Source: Tolypeutes matacus
Taxonomy: Eukaryota; Chordata; Mammalia; Cingulata; Chlamyphoridae
DNA length: 64,000 nucleotides
Direction of reading: 5' to 3'
Assembly: GCA_026826555.1 (NCBI GenBank)
Contig: JAKSZT010053887.1
Coordinates: forward strand, 68,965,212-69,029,211
Within the stretch, counting starts at the first letter, position 1. Every line of letters starts with the position of its first letter. The notes beneath the pieces were generated by a model. The model searched no databases and was not told where the DNA came from. It saw nothing but the letters and a program-made list of their open reading frames with translations. Of the stretch, positions 46,386-56,010 are shown piece after piece. The translations under genes were made by a program, and so were the position numbers.

Positions 46386-48679
46386 CTACCGCTTTTATTG
46401 TTCTATAGCTGCCAAAGTCAGACATCTACTTCATCCCTAATGTCACCTAAATAAATGATATATCAGTCCTAGTTCTTTCATAAGCAAGAGTTCTTGCTAA
46501 GATTCTCCATTTGTCAAAAGCCTACCCTTTAGAACCCCCTGCTATATGTTTTCCCTATTCAAAACACAGCTGGTGTCAGAGAAAGGGTTTTAAATATTGA
46601 AGATTATAGATAAAGGAAGAGATTGCAAAACATGATATATGCACACACTTTTTCAAAGATGAATCACATCACCTTACCAAACAGAGGTAGGTGAACAGCA
46701 AATAATACAATTTCCCTGAAACAAATTACTATGGACCTATGTAAACATATATCTATTCTAACCTTTCCCCAGAATATGTAGCTTTCTCTAATCACCTATT
46801 TTTTCCACTAGCAATACTCAGTATAAATCAGAGAAAAGAATCATAAGCCTCATTTAAAACTCTTTTCCTCCTAACTCAAGATAGACTTCTCTTTTCCTGA
46901 GAAAGAATTTCTCCTGAAGTGTTTTGAGAAATCACCTAATATTTGCAGTTACATTGTCCTCCTCTGGTTCATCAAACAGGTGTGTTTTGAATTCTGTCTT
47001 ACCATAAACTCATATTATCCCACCATCTTCCTTCTCTTCTCTACTTCTTTCTAAATAGTAAGAGTCCCTGCAGCCCTCCACAGATTACAACTATGCTCCT
47101 AATAGTCATATTGTTTCAAGCTTCCAAACCTCAATAGAGGAACCAGTAATTGCAAATGTGATACAAGGCATCAGATACACAGTAAAATTACCTTCCTAAG
47201 CATCTGAGGGGATGGAAAAGGAATGAAGTAAAGTAAGTAAGGTATTTATTTCTTGGACAGCAAAGATCTCCAAAAGGTAAGCTATTATTTAGGAATTACT
47301 TCATGAGGAAGTCAGAGGCATCCATTATTAGCCCTTTATCTATATTCTTCTAACACAATCATTTCTCGAAAAATATTTTTAATGTATACCCCTTAGAAAG
47401 AGTATAATTTCTTAGATACAAAATTGTATAAAAATGTAAATAGAAGAGTAAAAGAGAAAAATACATTCCTGTCAGCTTTGAAAATTTTTGAACAATTTCT
47501 TCTTAAGGCCAAATGCAGGCTTACAGTCTGCATTACCTAGCGTTCAACAGATGCCTTCATTTTTGCAATATTGGAGCACCAGTCGTACAGCAATGTCCAA
47601 GCAACTCTCTTCACATACACGGATTTTTTTTTAGCCACTTTGAGGTTTAAAGATCTAGTGGAAACTTGAAAGTCAATTGCAGATTGATATTTCAATAACT
47701 ATACTATTATAATTAAGTTAGTTACTACAATTAGTTATTTTTACCAATGCAAAAGCAAAATTGCTAGAACTGATAAAATTGACTGAAAACTAAGTAAAAT
47801 AATATGAATGTAGCCCTTTTCAAACAGACCTCAGGTCAATTTAATTAATAATGGCTATTTTTCTTAATTTCTCATTCTTCTACCCAATGTCCTATATTTT
47901 AAATTTTAAGAAAATTAATTTTGTTACATATTTGTAGGTGCACTTTTCAAAGTCCCAAGAAAATTACCGGTATATTTTAAATCATACTTGAGTTATCTCA
48001 ACAAATATTTTCTTCTTTTTATTTCATTAGTGCAAGTGCAACGACTGATGAATGTATTTGGAAGAGTTTAAAAAATATGTAATTTTAGTCTATAGTTATC
48101 TAATAACTAAGAACACAAAGTTTTATATCCTGAAGAACCATTTATCTATCACTATGGCTCTTAATTACAAGTGCTATTTTTTAAATACAAGCTTTAATTG
48201 CATTCAGTGTTTGAACTCTTAAACTCAAGGAAGTGTGATATATTTATATTTCTAAGACCAATAAGCATAAATTACAAGGCAAAGTTAGAATCAGAGTTCT
48301 TGTTTCTTGGCCATTACAAATGAGGGCAGATGTATACAAACACCTGTTCAAGTTCTCTTTCAATTCATTTTGGCTGGGATCCTATTTTGTCTAACAGTTC
48401 TGTTCATGGCCAGCATTCAGTGAGGTAAAAAACTGGTTATTTTCCTTTACTAGACAATGGTCACCTTATTTTATTTCCTTCTAGAACAGTTATTTTTTAT
48501 TTAAAAAAACATATGTAAATGTAATTTTGTTTAAGATTTTCTTTCTGTAATAACTGCATTTTACATAGAAATGAGGAATACTGTTAAATGCTAATATGCA
48601 AAAAAATAACTTATTTATAATGATAATATAAGCTAAATTAGAAGAAAAGTGACAAATTGGGAATATTTGCAATATTTAT
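46386..48679. other. AT-rich single-copy sequence
   Basis: No gene or named repeat recognised. Confidence 0.5.
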
Positions 48680-49371
48680 TCAGAATGAATGCAAAATCCA
48701 GACTATACAAGAATGCCTACACATTAATAAGAAAATTCAAAAGAATTCAAGAAAAATATGTGAAAAATAAGAAAAAATGACTCACAAGAGAAGAAACAAA
48801 TGGTCATTAAATCTATTAAATGATGCTCTAATTTATCAGAAAGCAAGAATACAAAACTGAAATGAAATGAACTATCATATTTAAATTTCACATTTCAAAA
48901 ATAAAGACATTGACAAACTCTAGTATTGAAGAGACTTGAGGAAATAGCCTTATTAATCTTCAAATTACCAAAATATGGAGAACAATAATACTCAATATTG
49001 GTGAATTTGGGAGAATCATTAATCTTACAATCAGAGAAATTGGGAAGAAAGGTGATATAATCTCTTTAGAGGGCAATTTGAGGTTCCACTAAAATTTTTA
49101 AATTAATAAAATTTTCAACCCACTTAAAAAGTTTTATAGCACAGGGAAATACTGGCATTTGTGTATAATGAGATACAAAGAAATTAATTAATTGTATTAT
49201 TATTTTTTGAGCAATTGTTTGGAACAATCAAAATGTTCATTGAGAGAGTAAACAAACATGAGGAAGGGGTTCTATTGAAAGAAATCAGTCTAAATACACT
49301 GATATTGAAAGATCTCCCAAACATGGGTAAAATGGATAAAGTAAAAATAAAAATTATATGTAAAATATGAT
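48680..49371 (+). repeat. Old LINE-1 (L1M/HAL1-like) 3' part
   Basis: It follows the order of LINE-1 ORF2 C-terminal and 3' sequence: 'CAAGAGAAGAAACAAATGGTCATTAAA...GATGCTC', 'GGCAATTTGAGGTTCCACTAAAATTTTTAA', 'AAAATGTTCATTGAGAGAGTAAA', 'CACTGATATTGAAAGATCTCCCAA'. It ends at the (TCTA)n microsatellite. No ORF survives. Confidence 0.65.

Positions 49372-49416
<45 letters not shown>
49372..49416. repeat. (TCTA)n microsatellite, about 11 units
   Basis: Uninterrupted TCTA tetranucleotides follow the LINE-1 tail and pass into TATATATACA. Likely length-polymorphic. Confidence 0.95.
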
Positions 49417-50479
49417 ATATACATTCTAGAACCTGGAAGAGCACACACCATATTGATAACATTGGATATCTATGGATAAGCTCCTCTTTATATATTTTAA
49501 TGTAAGAATAATTTTTAAATAAACAACAATTAAAAGAAAGATGGTTTTTCTTAAGTTTTTTAAAGTAATGATCCAATTTTTTTCTTCTAAGTAGACGTTT
49601 TAGAATGACATTAAATAATCCACTCATGAAATTCAGTCAATTATTTTAAGAACAAGAAAATATATTTAGATTGATTTTTTTCTATTTTCTCAAGTATTTT
49701 TACTATTTTTCTAGAAAAAAACATAATTTTCTGGTCAGTGGAACATGTAAAAACAAGAGCTAAGTCATCAAAGGATGCAGGAAGTTTGCATTTGACAGTC
49801 TTTAGTCCTTTCTCAGTTGTGCCTAGAGTCAATGATCCACTATTTCTGCCTTGTTATATTCACCACTCTCACCTCAGCAGGATTATTTCAAGACCGCATC
49901 AAGAAAGAAGATATGTTTCAGTCTTATGTTTAATACACTGATCTCCTTCTTTAGATACACTGAACTCTTTTATGGCAATAGTTTCTAAACCTGTTTTGAC
50001 AAAGAAATCATCTGGCAAATATATTTAAAATGTATACACTTGGAAATTCTGACTCAGTAAATCTAATGTCAGCCTCTGCAATACATAAATGTATATAAGT
50101 GTATGTGTATGTATAAAATATACATAAAGTAACTGGAAGATGGAAAATATATATATTTCAGAGCATCTCAGGTAACTTTGATGATCTGCCGGATTTGAGA
50201 ATTATTGCAATGTTCGAAGGAATATTGGTTGTAGTGTGAGGACCAAGTGGTGCTATTTTCATTTATTATTCATGTATACCACTGCTTGAGTAGATAGTGG
50301 AAGGCTGTGTTTTTTAAATTGTTTATTGAGACCTATTAACAATTTGGTATATTGCCACTCAAATTTTTAATAGGCTAGAGTGGAACTAGAAATAGATTGG
50401 AATATATAATTTTATCAAGACATTGTCGCACAATGAAAGAATTACTAAATGCACTTTTGAAATATGGCTAGCAGTTGAA
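49417..50479. other. AT-rich single-copy sequence
   Basis: Nothing recognised. A short purine/pyrimidine (GTAT)n-like tract lies near 50,090-50,115. Confidence 0.5.
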
Positions 50480-50735
50480 TTAGAGGGCATTCAGTGTGTT
50501 GGCTCAGAGCAGGCTGGATACAATTTGTGGTTCCAACACTCACTAGCTTTTTGAATTTCATTTTTTTTTAAACTCTCTGGGACTCTTTTTTTCTTGTCAT
50601 ATAATATAAATAATAATAGTAAAGATGTCAAAGAGATTTGTGAGGATAAAATGAGTTAATAGATATTAAATGCATAGAAAAATGTCTAGAATGTACTAAG
50701 TGCTATATCAGTGCTTGCTGTTACTATTTTGTTCT
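50480..50735 (+). repeat. MIR SINE remnant
   Basis: 'GGCTGGATACAATTTGTGGTTCCAACACTCACTAGC', 'TAATAATAGTAAAGATGTCAAAGAGATTTGTGAGGATAAAATGAGTTAATAGAT' and 'GAATGTACTAAGTGCTATATCAG' follow nearly the whole MIR consensus in order. Confidence 0.75.
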
Positions 50736-50792
50736 GACCAAGTTTTAAACTCAAAATTTGGCTGAAAATGAGGCCAAATCTGTATGTACTAT

Positions 50793-51224
50793 TTTATCAA
50801 TCAGGGTTCTCCAGAGAAATAGAACCAACAGAATGTATGTTAAGATATTTACCCTAAGGAATTGGATGATACAACTGTGGTGGCTGTCAAGTCTAAATTC
50901 CATAGGGCAGACAAGGGGCTGGAAATTCTGGTCTGAGTGATGTTGAAGTTTTGAGGCTGAATTCCTTAGATTAAAAGTTGAGGAAGCAGTAGAGGGTGTA
51001 GTCCTGAGTCTAAATTCATTCTGATCCCTGGAACACTCAATTTTCACTTTTAAGACCTCAACCTATTGGATAAGGCCCATGTTATTGAAGGCATTCTCCT
51101 TTACTTAAAGATACTTGATTGTAAATGTTAATCCCATTTATGAGATACTTCTACAGCAATAGAAGTGACCAAACAACTGGACACTGCAACCTAGCCAGAC
51201 TGACACATAAAACGAACCATCACG
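50793..51224 (-). mobile_element. ERVL-type LTR (MLT2-like)
   Basis: The plus strand reads TTTATCAATCAGGGTTCTCC at the left and ACTGACACATAAAACGAACCATCACG at the right, the reverse complement of an MLT2-type LTR. 'CTCAACCTATTGGATAAGGCCCA' lies in the middle as expected. The 5-bp TSD is not recognisable (ACTAT / TCTTT). The 98-codon minus frame is not a gene. Confidence 0.8.
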
Positions 51225-52329
51225 TCTTTCATAGAAGAAATATTAGACAAACCATAACTAAATCTGAAATGTTATGAAAAATTGAATCATTATAATTTAC
51301 TATTTTAAAATGTATGAATCACAATTTATGTTTTTGATATATTACTTTGAAACTAATTTCTCAGCACTCCTAACTATGAGACTGATCTTGTGATACTATA
51401 TAGACATCCACATTCAATTGAGTTTAGTGGAGCACAAGACACTAGAGACTCTGTAGTTTTCTGCAACTCTTTCTTCTTGTGGTCATGCTATAAAATCCTG
51501 TTATGTCTGAATTATAGATAGTTTACCATCAATTTGTTGTATAAGATCTTGAGGTTTTCTACTTTGTGAAATTCTGAGCATTAACAATGATGAAACTTTT
51601 CTCACCTTCAGTTTTCTCATGTATAACATACAAATAAAAATAATAATTCATATTGCAATGCTTTTGACAATTAAGGACAATGTATATAAATTGTTAGCAT
51701 TGTGTCTTGGAAGGAGAAGCTAATAATACCGGGCAACAACTGTTAGCACTATCCATTCTAGAACTTTGTTCTTTTCTGGTATTTTCTATATTCATCTGCC
51801 AAAAAAAAAAAAAAAAAAAAAAAAAACATAAATTCATGTCCCTTTTAGATAATGCATGTATCAGTGACATTAATTATGTTGACCTTGATCCATAATAAGA
51901 AATATGTTTTATAATGTAAGCAAGTTGAAAATTGGCTTCAACCTTGACATTTGTCCAAAAGCAATTATTTGACTTTGGCTTCAACATTCAGAAAGCTAAA
52001 TGCCTATTTTCATGTCATTTTTAGCATCCTTTAGTGTATGTGTGTGTGATTAATTATCATTATATAGATACATTTTATGTACTTTCCAATTATATCAATA
52101 TAGCAATTATAAAATTATAAATAAAACAAAAAGACTCATGGGGACGCTCTTAGCTTAATTCAGTTAACTCAGCATACACCTCAAAACAATATAATTTTTT
52201 TATCCAGAATCCTTCTTATATTCCCTTAGGAAAAAATGTACTCTTTACTGTATCTTGTGTGCTCTTATTTCCCATATCCCAATCTAGAAAATTCTTCCTT
52301 CCTTAAGTTACCACACCATTCCTCTTCAT
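51225..52329. other. AT-rich single-copy sequence
   Basis: A 27-base A-run lies at 51,800-51,826, possibly the tail of an unrecognised retro-insertion. No other feature. Confidence 0.45.
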
Positions 52330-52745
52330 TAACTACATCAATCATCAATTTTTGCATAACAAACTGCCCTACAACTAGTAGCTTAAAATGATAATGTAAC
52401 ATTTCTCATAGTTCTGTAGGTTGGCTGGATGGTTGCTCTGTTGTTTTCACCTGGGCTCAGTCATGTAACCTCATTCAACTGTAATCTTGGCTTGGCTAAA
52501 AAGTTCAAGACATTCTCACTCACCTGTTGGTCGGTTTGTGCTGGCTATCTACAAGCAATCAGTTTTCTTCCAAGTGTCTACTCATCTTCTAGTAAGCCAG
52601 TCCAGCTTCCAAACATGAGGGACTCAGGGAAGGATTCCAAGAGGTGAAGATGGAAACCACAATGTCATTCTGCCACCTTCTTTTGGTCCAGGCAAATCTG
52701 AAGGCCATCCCAGATTCATAAGGGGAGAGGAAATAACACTTGATG
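52330..52745 (-). repeat. Ancient LTR-like (MLT1-type?) repeat
   Basis: 'TTTGCATAACAAACTGCCCTACAACTAGTAGCTTAAAATGATAATG...TCATAGTTCTGTAGGTTGGCTGG' and 'GGGACTCAGGGAAGGATTCCAAGAGGTGAAGATGGAAACCAC' resemble the reverse complement of MaLR-type LTRs. The name is uncertain. Confidence 0.45.
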
Positions 52746-53683
52746 GGAGGAGCTGTACTACACCATGGTCATATGTTTTTTGTTTGTTTATTTTGTTTTT
52801 TATTAGAGAAGTTGTGGTTTACAAAACAATAATACATAACATATAGGATACCCTTACATCACCTCACCACCACCTTGCATTTTTGAGGACATCATCAAAA
52901 TATTATAGCTAACTATAGTGCATAGCTTACATTTGGTGTATTTTTCTTATAAACCACACTATTAATGCCATGTATTATAATTATATATTTGTTATAGTTT
53001 GTGAGAGAATGTTCTTATATTTGTATTGTTAATTACAGTCCATCATCCACTGCAGGGTTCACTGTATTATCCAGTCCCATGCCTTGTACGATCCACACAA
53101 CGTGTACGCTCCATGGCTCTCAATTTCCTCAAAGATGTACTGTCATCACCTCAGTCAATTTTAGAACACTTTCCTTGCTCCAAAAGGAAAAATTGCATCC
53201 CCTCTTTTAACCCCCTATTTTTGACCGTTAGCATGGGTATAGTACCTTCTTTGCTGTTGATGCAAGAATATTACAATATTACTGTTAACTATAATCTATA
53301 ATTTGCATTAATTGTATTTCCCATATATCACCATATTCTTTGCATCTTGCAATAGTGACATACATTTGTTCTAGTTCATAGACATATTGTATTTTTGTGA
53401 TTAACTACAATCCTCATGCACTACCACATTCACTATTTTATACAGTTCCAAGGTTATCCTCTAGCTTCCTTTCAATTGACATTTACATTTCTAGACTACC
53501 CCTTTCAGCCATAATCACATTTATAAATCAGTGGTTTTAAATGTGGTTCCCCACATTTAAAAGCAACTCTACTGAAAATTCTACATACATGAAACATCAG
53601 CTCCCCCTTCTCAAACAACATTCTATCTCCTAAGAACCTATAATCTAGAGTTTAATTCCATGAGATTACTCATAATATTTAGT

Positions 53684-53878
53684 TCATAATAATGAGACCA
53701 CACAATATTTATCCTTTTGTGTCTGGTTTATCTCACTTAATGTGATGTTCCCAAGGTTCATGCATATTGTCATATGTATCCTAACTTTATTTCTTCTTAC
53801 AGCTAAATAGTATTCAATCATAGGTATATGGCACATTTTGTCTATTCCTTTAGCAATGTTTTGTAGTTTTCTGAACAA
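53684..53878 (-). pseudogene. LINE-1 ORF2 C-terminal relic
   Basis: A 64-codon frame ends the ORF2 of the 53-55 kb element: KMCHIPMIEYYLAVRRNKV, then MNLGNITLSEINQTQKDKYCVVSLL. This corresponds to the conserved W.IYTMEYY...W..LE.I.LSE.SQ..KD.Y...SLI ending of mammalian ORF2. The tryptophan of 'MW.IYTMEYY' is replaced by cysteine (MCHIP). Confidence 0.85.
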
Positions 53879-53925
53879 CGGTCTTTATGTTCTTGGTTGA
53901 GTTTATTCCTAAATATTTTATTCTC

Positions 53926-54204
53926 TTAGTTGCTATTGTAAGTGGAATTTTTTCCTGACTTCCTCCTCATATTACTCATCAGTATGTATAGAAGTACTAC
54001 TGATTTTTGCATATTAATTTTATATCCAACCACTTTGCTGAACTTGTTTATTAACTCTAGTAATATTATTGTGGATTTTTCAGGATTTTCTAAGTATAGG
54101 ATCATATCACCAGTGAATAATGAAGGTTTTACTTTTCCTTTCCAATTTGGACACCTTTCAGTTCTTTTTCCTAGCCTAATTGCTCTAGGCAGAACTTCTA
54201 GCAC
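53926..54204 (-). pseudogene. LINE-1 ORF2 relic, reverse transcriptase catalytic region (mutated)
   Basis: A 92-codon frame covers the RT C-box region: RAIRLGKRTE, KPSLFTGDMILYLENPEKS and GYKINMQKS. The position of the FADD catalytic motif reads FTGD, so one of the two catalytic aspartates and its preceding alanine are altered. The frame ends near a deletion joining it to the C-terminal relic at 53,878. Confidence 0.9.
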
Positions 54205-54346
54205 AATACTGAATAGGAATGGTGACAGTGGGCATCCTTGTCTTGCTCCTGATCTCAGCAGAAACTCTTGGATTCTTTCACCATTGAGTACAATGTTAGC
54301 TATGGTTTTTCAGATCCACACTTTATCATGTTGAGAAAGTTTCCTT

Positions 54347-54778
54347 CTACTCCTGTTTTGAAGTGTTTTTTATCAAGAAAGGATGCTGTATTTTGCTAAA
54401 TGCCATTTCTGCATCAATAAAGAAGATTATGTGAGTTTTCCTCTTCAATTTATTAATATGGTGTATTATACTGATTGATTTTCTTGTATTGAACCACTTT
54501 TGCATACCTGGGATAAAACCAACTTGATCACGGTTTATGATTAATTTCATGTGCTATTGGATTTGATGTGCAAGTATTTTGCTGAAGATTTTTGCCTCAA
54601 TCTTCTTTAGACAGATTGGTCTATAATTTTCTTTTTTCATAGCATCTTTATCTGGCTTTTGTATTAAGATAATGTTGGCTTCATAGAATGAGTTTGGTAA
54701 AGTTCCCTCCTGTTCAATTTTTGGGAAAAGTTTGAGCAAGTTTAATAAAATGTTCTTTGAATAATTGGTAGAATTCAC
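54347..54778 (-). pseudogene. LINE-1 ORF2 relics, N-terminal RT region
   Basis: Two adjacent frames (54,554-54,778 and 54,347-54,550) read [27 protein letters not shown]..., then [20 protein letters not shown] and [22 protein letters not shown]. These are the RT finger/palm motifs of LINE-1 ORF2 in order. Separated by a stop/frameshift, hence non-functional. Confidence 0.9.
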
Positions 54779-56010
54779 CTGTGAAGCTACCTGATCCTGG
54801 GCTTTTCATTTATTGGAGGTTTTTGATGGCTGTATTAATCTTTTTATTTGTGAATGGTTTGTTGAGGTCCTTTATTTCCTCTAGGGTCAGTGTAGGATGT
54901 TCCTGTGTTTCTAGGAATTTGTTCATTTCATCTACATTGTCTTGTTTGGCAGCATAGGGTTGTTCATAATATCCTTTTATGATCCTTTTTATTTCTGATG
55001 GGTAAGTAGTAATGAATCCCCCATCTCATTTCTGATTTTATTTATTTATGTCTTCTATCTTTTTTTCTTTGTCAGTAGAGCTAAGGGTTCATCTATTTTG
55101 TTGACCTTCTCAAAGAACCACCTTTTGGTTTCATTGATTCTCTCTATGCTTTCAATTTCATTTATTTCTGCTCTAATCTTAGTTATTTATTTCCTTCTGC
55201 TTGCTTTGGTATTACTTTGCTGTTCTAGTTGCTGAGGTGTTCATTTAGGTCTTTGATTTTAGCTCTTCCTTCTTTTTAGTGTTATTATTTAGGGCTATAA
55301 ATTTCCCTCTAAGCACTGCCTTCGACGCATCCCATAGGTTTTGATGTGTTGTGTTCTCATTTTCCTTTACCCCAAGATATTTACTGATTTCTTTTGCAAT
55401 TTTTTCTTTGTCCCACTGATTGTTTAAAAATGTTTTGTTTAACCTCTATTTATTTGTGCATTTTCCCTTTCTTTGCCTGATACAGATTTCTAGCTTCATT
55501 ACATTATGATCATAAAAAGTGCTGTATACAATATCAATCTTTTTAAATTTACTGAGACATATTTTGTGATCCAACACATAGTCTATCCTGGGACAGATCC
55601 ATGAGCACTTGAGAAAATGTTCATACTGCTGTTTTCTGGTTCAATGTTCTATATATGTCTGTTAGGTCTGGTTCATTTATCATATTATTCAAACTCTCTG
55701 TTTCTTTATTGATCCTCTGTCCAGATATACTATCCAATGATGAGAGTGGTACACTAAAGTCTCCAACTATTTTTCTTGAGAAGGCTATATCTCTCATCAG
55801 TTTTGTCAGTTTTGCTTCATGTATTTTGGGGCATCAAGATTAGGTGCATAAATATTTATTATTTTTATTTCTTCTTCAAGAATTGCCCCTTTTATTAATG
55901 TCCTTATACATCTCATAACAATGTGGCATTAAAATCTATTTTGTCCAATATTAATGGAGCTACTCTAGCTTGTTTTTTGGGTTTATGTCTGTGTGGAATA
56001 TTTTTTTTTT

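Larger units (their letters stand above)
52770..55999 (-). mobile_element. Old LINE-1, 3' part, internally deleted and cut by a younger LINE-1
   Basis: Read on minus from 55,999: endonuclease region (55,990-55,330), region between endonuclease and RT (55,330-54,900), RT (54,900-54,000), then a jump at about 53,900 directly to the last ORF2 codons (53,878-53,684), then a 3' UTR (53,680-52,790) ending in a T-rich edge. The 5' side is cut at 55,999 by the insertion of the younger LINE-1. The 3' UTR differs from that of 56,011-57,900 but resembles 58,010-58,640. It lacks ORF1 within the window. Confidence 0.85.
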
